From: Unio delphinus
Lineage: Eukaryota > Mollusca > Bivalvia > Unionida > Unionidae
Assembly (NCBI GenBank): GCA_029339505.1
Contig: JAQISU010000033.1
Location: 5,221,001-5,285,000 of the forward strand
Reading direction: 5' to 3'
Length of the DNA stretch: 64,000 bases
In this document: one piece after another, positions 38,491 through 50,636 of the stretch
How the letters are laid out: each line of letters opens with the position of its first letter
Position numbering within the stretch: the first letter of the stretch is position 1
The notes under the pieces: model-generated
What the model saw: only the letters and a program-made list of their open reading frames with translations
Told to the model about the DNA's origin: nothing
Databases searched by the model: none
Position numbers and translations under genes: made by a program

Positions 38491-40263
38491 TTGTATATTT
38501 TGCATAGCTGCCGCATACTTGTCAGAATATCGAGGAGCATTTTCGTTGCATGTGATTCCAATTTGAAGCAACTCGGTTGTCTTCTGAATCTTCCCAACTT
38601 ATTCCTGTTGACTATTCCTGGTGCAAAATTGGTTGGAGACGTCACCAATTTTAAATCCAAAGTGTTAGATGTTGTCCGAGCCCAAAAACCTGACCTGCTG
38701 ATTCTTCACATAGGTTCAAATGATGTTGGAAAAGATGTTAGCATATTTACAAGGTAGTTTTGCTTGTAAATTTGACTTTGAAAACATTTTTATTTTTGTG
38801 CCCAATATTTGCAGCATAACTATCATAAATTTCCATTGTATATTTAATTTATTATATTGATCTTACAGATTACAACTGGCTAGTGATGAATTCCAAATAT
38901 TCTCTCTAATTATAATATGACCAGCATAATTTTAAATAACAAATTTACATGATTAGCATCCATATTGACTATTCGTCATACAGTCTAAGACATTGACCCT
39001 GATATTTATGTTTTGGGGTCGAGGTTTTATTGCCTAATTAATTGTGCTTGTGTAGCATGTTTTGATGTCACCTAGCATCATATTGAGAAGTCAGATTTCA
39101 GAAGTATCTCAAACTTTATGCAGCCCGTATTGATGCTTTTCTAGAAATTAAAGTCACAATGATTTAGTGAGATTGTTCTTACTCTGATGCCTTTTTTTCT
39201 AATAAATTCAGATTCTCATACAATCATGTGGACCTGATTTCAAGTTATGTTGGTCTACATTTCTTTTGCCTGAAATGTGATTTATGCCGGGAATGCCATA
39301 ATCAGATTAAGTTGAAGTATGTTTCTTTAACAAAATGAATAAAAACATCGAAGTATTGAAAAAAGTGTTTCAGTAGCTTCATTTAATTCAAGATTCTTGT
39401 CACAATTTTAACTGATTTTGGTATTCTCAGCTTCCAGCAATCTACATTTATTAACTAATAATCCACCAAATGCCACAAATAAACAGGCTTAACATCAGGA
39501 GGAGGGTAACATTAATATGGTAATATATATTGCACTTTATGACAATACAATTTGTAAATTGCTACAACCAAAATGAAGTGTGTGGATTGTTCCGAAATCT
39601 TGCCATATGATGTCAAAATGGGATATTTATTTTTGCTTAGAGCTTGAGAGTTGAACAAAATAACCCTGGTAGCAGATGTTTTTAAATTTTGTATCATTTT
39701 CTTTATATTTCCCAAATGGCAGCAGTTACTGTGGTGGTGAATTTCTGAAATTTTCACAGTTTTATTAGTCAAGTTTTGTTTGCATTTTAGTTAATTCTTT
39801 TCTTGCTTTCAGTTGTTGCAGAGACTTTATTCGTCAGCTGCTGGAAATGAATCCCACGATGCTGGTCACTGTTTGTGGAATTCTGCCTCAAACCACCAGT
39901 AACTTTAAATCTTTTCATTGGAACTCTACTGTTTTACCAGACTTACAAAGAGGATGTGCTGCACTAAATGATGTCATTATGAGCTTAAGACGAGAATGTG
40001 ATAAGTGCCATTTTATTGACTATAACCCATTGTTTGATCGAAGTATGCATTTGGCACGTGATGGACTCCATGTAAATATAAATGGTGCATATGTATTGAA
40101 AACAGTATTTGAGTCATTTGTTGTTAGTTTGGACATGGAGCAGATAAACAGCGCTGAAAAAGTGTTATCCTTGGACCTTGTCGATACCCGTATGTCTTAT
40201 GCGGATGTAGTGAAGCATTTTCCACCCAGAGATAAACTTAAGTCGATGGATTACAAGGATAAG
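38491..40263 (+). pseudogene. SGNH-hydrolase-like domain, two exons, of a larger gene
   Basis: Exon one is open from about 38491 (no ATG at its start; the true start or acceptor lies nearby or upstream) to 38753. Exon two runs 39813-40263. The GT-AG junction joins in phase. Three SGNH/GDSL esterase blocks are visible: VACDSNLKQLG (nucleophile Ser, block I), LLILHIGSNDVG (Asn, block III) and ARDGLHVNING (Asp-x-x-His, block V), with FKSKVLDVVRAQKPDLLILH between. Such domains hydrolyse esters or acyl groups. Similar esterase-like domains also occur in mobile-element proteins, so this need not be a metabolic enzyme. No break is seen in these two exons. Downstream exons at 41480-46026 appear to belong to the same gene, which is pseudogenic further on. 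Confidence 0.75.
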
Positions 40264-43200
40264 GTGACTAACATAAATTATAGTATTTACATAAAATCTT
40301 AACTTGCTTTAACAGGAATAAGGTCACATTCACATCAGTCTATATTTGGTAAATGATTTTGGTATTACAGCAATATGTCCATGTTAAATCCTAATGTTCT
40401 GCCCCTATTTGTTTTTAGAAAATGTCAACTTCATGTTTGTCCTTTTTAAAATGACAGGTAAAATTATTAATGTGCTTATTATATACCTAAGAGTAATTGG
40501 ACTGACCTAAGTACAGATTTTTTTGTTTACATATATTGTTAATGTTTTATAATTATTTCATTTAAGGAGAGCTGCATTTGTAGCAAAAAGCCATTTATTC
40601 CCAAATTCAGGAGGTATAAACAATACAGAGTACCTGTTTCAACATGAGTTTAAAAGGTATGAGCATATTTTATTAGATAGAGATAAAGATAAATTGAAAA
40701 ATGTATCATCTAAAGTAAGAAATTATACTAAAGTCTCCCCTGCCCCCCCCCACCCCCCCCCCGGGCATTGTTGTCCCTATTTTCATGAGTCTGTTTGTCA
40801 CATTTTCACATTATGAACATAAATCTGTAATGTAAAGCTTGATATTTTTTTCAATAAAATCTGGGTCAGTTAATCGTCTTGACCCGGCCACAACGTCTTT
40901 TGAATAACTCCTGTCTTGAATTATATGTTGTATAATTTATTTATATTGTCCTAGTGGTGTCATATACCAGTTTCAACTACATGTTCCACTTCATGGTTTT
41001 CAGTCAAAAGGTTAGGTTAGGCCTACGTCAGGCTTGTCCAGGCTGCAACTTTTTAACGATATCTGGGTTTTCACAAGGATTTCATAGAATTATTCATATG
41101 AAACGTAAATCATATGATTATGTGTCATAACTACACCCACCCATAAATTGTGAAAGTCATTGACACATCTATTGTTCATAGATCAAAACTCTTATACTCT
41201 AGCTTTATCTGTGCAGTAACTTTCTTTGGCATAACTATCTAATGCCTAATAGTTTTTCACTAATATTTTAGCGGAATTGTTTCATTCGACCTGCTTTGTG
41301 TTCGGGGTGAAAGGTTGAATCAGTTATACCACATGTACAGGCTGGAATTGTTATAAGAATTCTGATTTTTCACATATACAGTGATGTTTGTTATATAAAC
41401 TCACACACAGATTGCTTGGAATGTCCAGGTATGATTCAAGGGTTGAAATAGACATAATGTAGCTTTTGTCTTGTCTCAGAGTTTGAAAGTCTTGTTAAAT
41501 TTTAAAAATAGTTTGAAGAATTGTTCATACAAATCCGATGCTGTCAAGTCCACTCACACTCCAAAAAATGAATGTCAGTTTCTCATAGTTGGTTCCAGTT
41601 ATGTGACTTTCAGCCTTAACCATCACACCATTGCCTTGGAATATCAAAAAAGTGGGTGTGGGAAGAGATATTTTTATTTCTTATTAAATCTGAAAGATAT
41701 TATACATAAATTTCATGATTATTGTTAGTCTATTTTCCAAAATGTACATAGCTCGCTTGTTTTATAAGTTAGGTTTCACAGCTCAGACAAGAAAAAGATA
41801 AATTTTCTCATCCTGACCTGCATTACTTTTATCAACAGCTATTCATAACATATACAAGGTAATTGTTTAGTATTAAGGTATAAATGTTAATTATCAAAGC
41901 ATAAATGTTTCAGTCAGAAAGTTAAGAAAAAAGTTAATGAATAAAAGACCGGTGCTGTTTTCATTATTATAGTTCGTTATAGAAACTACAGTGAAAGTAA
42001 TGACTTTGGAAATTTCCTTTTTTAAAAAATATATGATAATGTAATTAACAAGGTATTAATTTATAAATTTGAGAGCAAATTGTGATATAGGCAACTTTGC
42101 ATATGACTGTTAATGACAACATTTGTTGTTATCAAATTTGCTTGATTTTGTGCCATCATATAAAGTTTAACTTTTTAAGGATCGACATATTCATGCTGCC
42201 TGTACACACCAGAAACCAAAATTGAAAAGATTCATCCAGAAAATCATCCCTGCAAAGGTAAATATAAAATACTATACAATTTTTTTTCTTATTTAATCAT
42301 TCTAAATACTGTTTTGTGGCTACTGTTTTCACATTTGACCAGTAAAGAAGAAATCTGATCTTGAGCTTTTTTATATATATTTCAGAATCACTGTTCTTTA
42401 ATAATAATGAATACTAAGCTATTAAAAAGAGCAGCATTGTTAAAATTTTAAGTGCTTTTCTATTTTCCTAAAACACTATTACTGTTGAAATATTTTTATT
42501 TTTTTTTAGGTATTCTGCTGTCCTGAGTGCCGTGTGAAATGCACTAAGGAAGACTTTTTTTTGAACCATTACTTGAGCAGACATGTTCCTCATAGAAAGT
42601 TAATGGAGGAGATCATGTGTATGTTTCTTTAAGTAGTTATTGCCAAATTATTATTAAATTTTCAAAAAATTAACCCAGTTAATTTGCTTATTCTTGGTGA
42701 AATAGATGCATTACAATTATATTGTGTTATATATTTAGTGCTTTTGACCTGTAAATTCTGTGATATGAAGTTGCTTGTTTTTCATTTTCCAACATAGATA
42801 CACAAATATTGTTTTATTCCTTAATTATTACTTAGCTTTTGGTTTCCTCTTTGTAAGCCTTTTCTTTAATCAAATCTAAAACATTTATTTCTTTCCAGAT
42901 AAGGATGCTTCATTCAAACCAAACCATATGAAGGTATGATATATATATTAGTTTCTGCTTAACTACAATTCAGAACTTAAGAATTTTAACTATGTTTACC
43001 AAAATTATATTTTGGCTTCTTGTGTTAAGGCAGCCATCACTTGTTTTGAATGAGGACAACTTATACTACTTCGTTTGTTCAGTTTGTTCCAGAAATACTT
43101 ACATAACTAATTCATGGTGTACATTTTTTAATTAATGCATATGATTCATGATTTTTGTATTTGCGCGCGCGCACACACACACACATACACACACACATAC

Positions 43201-44297
43201 ACACACACAGTTACTTCAACATGACACATAAAGTTGACTTAAATAAAATTATTTCTGAAACCTTAATACAGTCCATGTTATATTTTAATGTTCTTATAAT
43301 AATATCTTGAAAAGATATCAATTTTCTTTTGATGATAATAATTCATGCATAAATTAAAATTTATCTTCCAACAGAGTCAGGGTTCAATTTTCATCTTTGT
43401 TGATATCTGTGTATGTATAGCTATTTAATACTTCTAGTGTCCTATTTATGAAACGCTCAACAACCCTCAATCATTGGCTTTATAATGAATTTACCCTTTT
43501 ACAGGAAGAGATATATACTTGTAAAGCATCCAGTCACATAAGTTCCATAACTGATATTGATTTTATTGCATTGGATGTTCCTGAAATTCAGTTATTTGGT
43601 AAATATACATTTCAGTATTACAGTTATGTATCTGCTCTGTTTACATTTTTCATCTCTCTTACTTTCTGTGTGTGTCTATATATATACATATATATATAGT
43701 GCCATCCTAATGTGCCATTTTATTAAGACTGAGGTATAGAATGTGTAAAGTTGAACTTTAATGTGACTTAATCGTTTTCCCTTTATTTAATTTGAACATT
43801 TTTTTGTCTTTCACAATAAATGATTCAACATTTATTTGTCAATAAGGCATGAATAATTTCCTTTCAGACATGATACTCAGCTTTGTGGATTTAATGCCAT
43901 ATATCATCCGTGATAGTCATTTTTTATCAGAAAGAAAACCAGGATATTACGATATAATATTTACTCTGGCTCAAGACGCTGATGCCTTTAGTAATATCAT
44001 TAAGTGAATTATCAGATCCTTCTTCTGCTTTCTCGCCATTGTTTAAGCACATACCTTGCATACTCATGCAAAACTCCTGTCAACAAAGTGATGCCATGCC
44101 ACATTTAACATCACCTTGAATACAGTTGTTACATATTGTTGATGGATGTTTCGTTCATTTATTATTAAATTTATCTTCTTTATCAATATATAGGCATGAA
44201 ATGTGAACAAAGAGATCAAACAGTGCTGTCAAACTGTTTGTTGTTTGTAAAGAAAATTGCTGCATTTTGTTGGAAGAACTTTACAAAAATGAAACTG

Positions 44298-44339
44298 ATC
44301 CTTTCCGGTGATGTTGATGAAAATCCTGGATCTCCAGTG
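44298..44339 (+). other. 2A-like motif, altered at its last residue
   Basis: The exon ends KLILSGDVDENPGSPV. The ribosome-skipping 2A consensus is D(V/I)ExNPGP, and LLLSGDVE-NPGP variants are common in animal non-LTR elements. Here Glu is Asp and the essential final Pro is Ser, with a Pro one residue later. Skipping is therefore unlikely to work; the motif looks like a decayed 2A. Confidence 0.55.
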
Positions 44340-44364
44340 GTAATTATTTTTATATTGTCATCTA

Positions 44365-44521
44365 TACCTTTGTGAGAAAGCTTGCCAGGAGCTTCTTATG
44401 GGTTGGTTGTTTTTCCTGGGGTTTTCCCTGGTTCTTCCTCAACCAATTAATACGGGCTGCCATGTATAGCCTATCGTGTGCTAAAAAATGGTGTTAAACC
44501 CCACAACAATAACAACAACAA
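44365..44521 (+). mobile_element. SINE family B, 5'-truncated, in an intron
   Basis: Begins within TGAGAAAGCTTGCCAG, continues with GGGGTTTTCCCTGGTTCTTCC and GGGCTGCCATGTATAGCC, and ends AAATGGTGTTAAACCC with a CAA/TAA-rich tail. Confidence 0.85.
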
Positions 44522-46026
44522 CATACCTTTTGGGTACACACATTTTATTTTTTCACCCTTCTGTTTACAATATATATATATTACAAATTATCATACGAGG
44601 AATCGATATGTATATCACTAAAACAGAATATGTATCAATGAGAAATAAGTTCTAGGAAATTCCTGATCAGCAAATATAACTAGCAGTAGTGTGTACAGTC
44701 TGAATTGTGAAAGTTTCTATGTAGTGTGAGTGATCATAATAAAACAAATTTAACTGCCAGTATTTCCTTAATATACAAGATTAGCATTTTAAACTTATTT
44801 GTTTTCCTGGTCATCTTTTTCTCTTTTTTTAATACTTTTAAAAGGTAGGAAAATACTTTCAAACAGGTTCAGTTTTGTTTAACACGTGAATTAGTTCTCA
44901 TAGTTACAGTATCTTAGTTCCCCATATCATGCCCTATTCTACTAATCTCTCTCTAGATCGAATGTTCCTGGGAATCTTGCACAGAAACATTCCAAACAGA
45001 GCAGCTTTTAGGACAGCATGTAATAGGTCATATTCATCCTGGCATGTTATGTCAATGGAAAGACTGTGCTTTTACCAGTTACGATGGAAATGAGTTGGAA
45101 ACACATGTATTAAAACACATTTATTTGGTATGTAATCTTAACAGTTTTTGCATTTTTTGTCTACATTGTAGAGTGTGACTCAGTTATTGTCATATATTTC
45201 TTTTTTCATTCATTCATGAATAATGTAGTCCTTAAAACATAATAATAGTGCACTGAAACTTTTGAAAATGTCAATCACATGCTACAGTCATCACAAATTG
45301 GTTACATCACAGACAAAATTAAATAAGTTGGGCTATGAAAATTATTTGGCCTAGAAAAATCTGCTGTGGCCAGTAACACTAGTTTGGTCCTTATGAAGAC
45401 GTTAATCATAATTATAGTAACTTTGTAATGACAATATTAACTGCTTCATTATTACAATTGTACTTATTTGGCTTAAATATTCCATATACTGTGTAACATA
45501 TTAAAATAATCTTCTTCATAGTAACATTACTGAAGAAATGTATTTCAGCAGTGGCAGGTGAAATTGGAATAGGAACTTTCTTTCAAAACCAGCTACAGCA
45601 TTAGTCATATATAAAAGACAATTATTTCTGATGACCTAACCATGTTTTTGGTTACTTGCTATGAATTTCTTCATCTTTAAGTTGTGAAAATCTGTCTTTT
45701 GGTGAAGGAGAGCCCAGTTCTTTATTCACTGTCCTGTTTTTAAGGCCATCTTGATTATCATATGAGTTAATTCTTTGACAACATTTGAATGTTCAGAATA
45801 TATTTTGTTTTCAGCTTCTTTATGTACTGTTCTCTGGAATATACATGATATTTAAGGTTTTGTTGTAATGAAAAAAATTACTTATTTTAAACATTTAAAA
45901 AAAAATATTTTATCACATTTGCAGGAACAGTTTTCTTTTAATTCCATTGAAGAATAGGAACAAGCTTTACCTCTTGGGCAGTTATCAAAAATAACTAGTG
46001 ATCTGCATTTATGTCCAGTGCCATTG

Positions 46027-46707
46027 GTAAGATATTACAATGATTGTCATTAGAAATGCGCTTTGAAATTAAAAAATACATGTTTTTGGTTCACTGATAG
46101 TTCTATTTATCACATAGCTTTCATTATCATATCAGTTATCCATATTGTATGGTATAGATAAACTTACGATTTCTTAATTTTCTGTGATCTAGTTTTACCT
46201 TTATTATTTTGTAACATGAAGTTTTGTGACAGTTTCTTAATATTCCAACTTTAATTATTTTTCAGTGGATATTTCATGATAAGTTTTATTTCTTTTGTTG
46301 ATTTGAAAGGAATTATTTACCTAAACTAATTTGTTCAGTTCCTATACTTTTTTTTCCTCTTACATATATAAAATATTGCTATTTTTGCTATATGCAGAAT
46401 TAGCAGTTATATTGGTACTGATTAAGACAATATTCCATTCAAGGAATAGTTTAATTATAATGTAATACATTACTACTAATGCGTACCTTGATTATTTTTT
46501 ATTTTGTTACGTACTCAGCTCACCCTCTTTTCTCATTTAACTTTCAGTCTGTGTGTAATGTCTCTCATACATAACAATTTGCATAGTTTCCTAATAATTA
46601 AGCTCATTTGATAACATTTTGATGATAACAAAGATCTTTATAAAATAGTATTTATAGTGATATTCAGTATGTTTTATTAACAGTTAACTTTATTTTTCTG
46701 TCAACAG
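46027..46707. other. No gene seen (probable intron)
   Basis: AT-rich sequence between a GT donor at 46027 and an AG acceptor at 46706-46707. Confidence 0.5.
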
Positions 46708-47949
46708 CGAAGCAAACTGCATCTCCTTTACTGGATCAAGATTTCAGAATGCCACCAAAATACCCATACACTATTGAAGATCACAGTCACTACTTATCTA
46801 TGCTAAACAGTTCCAATGCTTGTGAATTTGAAAAGCAAACTGCAGAATTTATTTGCAAGAGGCAGCTTCTAGGAGCTAAATTCTTTACAGCAGGAAGCCG
46901 CATTACATCCCACAGATATTTACAATAAAACTTTATCCAGGAAAAGAAAGTCAGATTTATCAGAAGTTAGCATTGCTAAAAATGTGTTTACAACCAATTT
47001 GGAAAAGTGCCATAAAGCCATTTACATAGAGCATGACATCATCAGTCAGTTGATAGAGTGCCATTTCATGGATTCGAAGAATAAGCAGCTTCAACAATTT
47101 GAGGATGCTGCTATAAATATAGCCACTTTACCTAATTGTACTGAGGGAGTATTCATATTTACTTTACTTAAAATTATTAATGACAGCAGTGAATCACCAT
47201 TATCAAAATTTTATGGTGGAGAATTTTTCACATCTAATATGTGAGAAATTGACTGTCTCAAAAGAATCACTTTTCTTATGCAACATTGCCACTGATGAAG
47301 TTTAAAAAAAAGATAACACAGAGGATAATGAAAGGTTCACATAAAAGTCATAGCAGACCAGATAAAGTATATAAATATAATTTAAGTAATTTGAAGGAAA
47401 GAAAACTAAAACTTGCAGAGCATGCTGAAAATTTCACCAACTTGGAATTATGTGCCTGTTTTGTTTTTACCACTCGCAAAGGATTCACTGTTAAAATCGG
47501 CAAAGATGTATCGGATGCCTATTACATGCCCTGTGACAATGAAATGCTGAAGACTCCTGCTATTCGTGATATCATGTCATTATCCAGAGATCAGAATTTT
47601 GGATCGTTATGAGAAATCTTCAGTAGACTTTCTAAAAAGTTTTGCTTCTGTTGAGTCTCTATATGAACAAAGTATTATGCTAAATTTATTATCAAATGAC
47701 CATGGAATTGACATAATAAAATTTATGTATCGCTTTTCTATCTGTTATAGTGCTAAATCATTAAGGAACAAGGTGCTTTATCTTTACAAGAACAAACAAT
47801 TTGGTGAATTATTCAAAATCTACAGAGACCTTTGCCAGGAAAATGATCACAATAATAGTGCCAGTGAAAATATTGTGTATCATGCTGAACCTGCGCCAGT
47901 ATGTAGGAAAATGTTCATACCACGTGGAAAGATTGTGGAAAGATTGTGA
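46708..47949 (+). pseudogene. Unrecognised protein region, frameshifted (probable last exon of the SGNH/C2H2 gene)
   Basis: Long, well-formed coding in four consecutive frames: about 46708-46926 (PPKYPYTIEDHSHYLSM, CKRQLLGAKFF), 46870-47242 (YIEHDIISQLIECHFMDSKN, NCTEGVFIFTLLKII), 47286-47612 (LELCACFVFTTRKGFTVKIG, DAYYMPCDNEM) and 47566-47949 (SVESLYEQSIMLNLLSNDHG, ICYSAKSLRNKVLYLY, YHAEPAPVCRKMFIPRG). Each segment continues the previous one after a small shift, so one reading frame of about 400 codons has gained several indels. I do not recognise the family; no DDE, HUH, YR or RT signature was found. Position and strand suggest it is the C-terminus of the gene upstream, but the acceptor at 46707 does not join in phase with the 46026 donor. 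Confidence 0.6.
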
Positions 47950-48589
47950 CAGCAGAAATGGTATTGAAAACTGTTGACCTAAAGAATGAAAATGTAATGA
48001 AAGATATAAGTATCGGGAAAATGCCAACAAAACCCTAATAAGACAGATAGGGACAGATAGGGAGAGCAAATATGAACATAAGCTCTCCGAGATAGACATA
48101 ACCAGAACATGCATTCCTAAACATGGGTTTGAAGTTCAAGCCAACAACTAAACTTCTACATAGAAAATAAATTTCAGTAACAGGTAAAGAATTGACTAGA
48201 AAATTCACGGTAATGAAGTTATTACATGGTAAACCAAACATAACGAAAACATAATTTGTAATGATAAAGTTCTTGGTACCCGCAACATTCAGCCTCCTGC
48301 GATTCATTGTGATGGAAATAACAGAACGAACTTGTATGCAGGCATCACAGTATATACCCGAAAAATTGCGCAAAGATTAATAAATTATAAATTTATTGCA
48401 AATAAAATTTCCGGCTCTTAAGCCCACCCGATAATGTTAGACATAGGCACATTGAGACAAAGTTCAGAAATTTCAATCTTGGTCAGTCACTTCTAAAATT
48501 CCCACATGAAGGTCCATGGTTCATTTATAGTGAGCGAATCGTATAACATTGCGAAATAAATATACTCCTTTTTGGCCTGTGTGAACTGG
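47950..48589. other. No gene seen
   Basis: AT-rich sequence with no supported feature on either strand. Confidence 0.5.
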
Positions 48590-48845
48590 ATTTTTAACGT
48601 AGATTTAACAATGTTTAAGCATTGGGGCATCATACCGGAGACATGTAGCATGATGTCCCACCCAGTCACATTATCCTGACACCAGGCCGACCAGTCCTAC
48701 CATTAACCTCTTAACGCTAAGCAACTAGCAAAGCAACTCTGTGTACCATTTTTATTAATCTTTGGTATGGCTCGGCGTGGGTTCGAACCGGCGACCAACC
48801 TCATCCTAGAAGGAAGCTATAACAACCAGGCCATTGGGGCGGTCC
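48590..48845 (-). mobile_element. SINE family A, minus-strand copy
   Basis: The plus strand shows the reversed body (GGGGCATCATACCGGAGACA, ATGATGTCCCACCCAGTCAC) and then a reversed, decayed tRNA-like head (GGGTTCGAACCGGCGACC... AACAACCAGGCCATTGGGGC). Confidence 0.86.
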
Positions 48846-49851
48846 CTTTGATGGCTAAAAATATGGCGTATCAGAAACTAAGTGTTAGGGAACTATTTCA
48901 AGAATAACCACGACAAGAAAACCCCGTTTTAGAAGTTTACAAATTGTTAAAGCTGGGTTTTAAAAGTTAACTTTTAATTTAACTGTAACTACAAAAATCT
49001 GACACGTTAAAGCCAACCTACACGCGCTAACTCTTGCACATAACTTCCTTCCATTCTAAACACTTTTATTTGCATTCTGAAATCTCATATTATTAGGTTA
49101 CACATAGATTATGTTGCAGAAATGGAAGATTTTCATAAAGCAAAAATACAAGGAAAATGACAAAATTACCAAACTCTTGAAAGATGTATCTCGTCAAGGC
49201 GCATCTTTTGACAGAACTGTTATAAAATTCGGATGATCTGTCCCATAGCTACAACCCTAACCATAAGCTCTACTCGTACATATGTGGGGGCGCTATGTGC
49301 TGTAGACATACGAACCACTATATACAAAATATCTCGCCAAGGTCGATCTAGGAAAGGAAACCGCATGACCAATTTCCAAGTAATTACAGAGATATTTCAT
49401 TAAAAAAAAAAATAATAAAAGCAACCCTAAATGACAAATATCCATTTTCAAATCGAAACATCTGTATTGATTTTGATGAAAAAGTAAATATTGATAGGGC
49501 GCCATGAGACACGGATTGCGGTGAAAAACGTCCGAATCATCTTGTCCGTACGTTATTACCAGAAAACCACAACATTTAACCATAACCCTAATTAACAAGA
49601 ATGAAATTTTCTCCAAAATGACTCAACTGATTTTAATCAACGATGTATCGTTGGATTACTCTTGACAACGCACATCTTGGGATACAAGTATGGTAAAATT
49701 ACTATAATCTGTCCGCTCGATACAGTGCAAAAAGCTCATTTCACATTACAGTGAGCGTTGTAGGTCATAGATAAAAAATTTTTTTACAGGAACAAAATAA
49801 ACCCAATTAGTATTATACATCATGTCTTCATAAATTAAAACCGCTCCATTG
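48846..49851. other. No gene seen
   Basis: Unique AT-rich sequence; a 107-codon minus-strand frame (49293-49616) has no recognisable domain. Confidence 0.45.
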
Positions 49852-50135
49852 GCCTAGTGGTTAGAGCGTTCGCCTCGGATGCGGGAGGTCGTGGGTTGGA
49901 TCACCGGCCGAGTCATACCAAAGACTTACAAAATAGGTACTAACAGCTGCCTCATCATTAAGAGGTTAGTGTTAGGACTGGTCGGCCCGGTGTCAGGATA
50001 ATGTGACTGGGTGGGACATTATGATACATGTCTGCAGCATGATGCCCCAGTGCTAGACATCACTATAAACTGCTACATTGCAGACATCGTAGCGATATGA
50101 CTGAAAAATTGTTAAAGCTATGTTAAAATTCCAAA
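49852..50135 (+). mobile_element. SINE family A, near full length
   Basis: Best-preserved family A copy. Head: CCGCTCCATTGGCCTAGTGG, TTAGAGCGTTCGCCTCGGAT (A-box region), GTCGTGGGTTGGATCACC (B-box-like, one key base changed). Body: CGGTGTCAGGATAATGTGAC, GCCCCAGTGCTAGACATCAC, TAGCGATATGACTGAAAAAT. Ends near CAAATCACATC repeats. Confidence 0.92.
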
Positions 50136-50387
50136 TCACATCACATCCAAATCACATAAATTAAAACATTATATAAAAATTTAAAAGCAACCTAATAAAA
50201 ACTATTTTAAAAAAATTCAGCTTTTTGTTAAAATAAACAAAAACCAAATGAAAACCAAACAAATGCGGGTTGCTTATACTTCCGTAGTGGTAATGTTGTG
50301 ACTGAATACGTAGGTCATCACCTGCGGATTATAACACCTGATTCTCCCCAGAACACCATTACCACCACATTTATGCATCGAGACCGT

Positions 50388-50455
50388 TTCGGTGACTTAG
50401 TGGTTAGAGCGTTCGCCTCGGATGCGGGAGGTCGTGGGTTCGCTCCCAGGCATAC
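50388..50455 (+). mobile_element. SINE family A, head only
   Basis: CCGTTTCGGTGACTTAGTGG, TTAGAGCGTTCGCCTCGGAT and GTCGTGGGTTCGCTCCCAGG match the tRNA-like head of the copy at 49852; the body is missing after CATACCAAAGAC. Confidence 0.85.
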
Positions 50456-50589
50456 CAAAGACAGGTTACATATTAAACAAATTATTATTGAGTTTCCCCA
50501 CACACACACACACCGTTTCCTAGGCTTACGTACGTTATCTGTAGACTCCCTAGCCCCCCCCCCCCCGACACGCAAGCTTATGCATTTTG

Positions 50590-50636
50590 GTTAAACACCC
50601 TCCCCCTCCATGCGTACTTACTAAATGGATGGCCCC
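50590..50636 (-). mobile_element. Terminal fragment related to the 57.2-kb inverted-repeat element
   Basis: The reverse complement reads GGGGCCATCCATTTAGTAAG then TACGCATGGAGGG, matching the left end at 57254 (GGGGCTGTCCATTTAGTACA). Confidence 0.65.

Larger units (their letters stand above)
41480..46026 (+). pseudogene. Downstream exons of the SGNH gene: C2H2 zinc fingers and 2A-like motif
   Basis: Candidate exons with GT-AG borders: 41480-about 41600 (PKNECQFLIVGSSY), 42180-42257, 42510-42616, 43505-43598, 43868-44006 (own TGA stop; possibly an alternative last exon), 44194-44339, 44957-45127 and 45925-46026. Phases agree for 42180 to 42510, for 43505 to 44194 or 43868, and for 44194 through 45925. 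Exon 42510 encodes a Cx2Cx12Hx4H finger (CPECRVKC... NHYLSRH). Exon 44957 encodes two Cx4C fingers of the GLI-like CxWxxC kind (CSWESC... HVIGH; CQWKDC... HVLKH). Exon 44194 ends in a 2A-like motif. The 45925 exon has an in-frame TAG (45955-45957), so this copy is probably inactive. The link between 42616 and the next exon was not resolved. I do not recognise the whole family. Confidence 0.62.
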
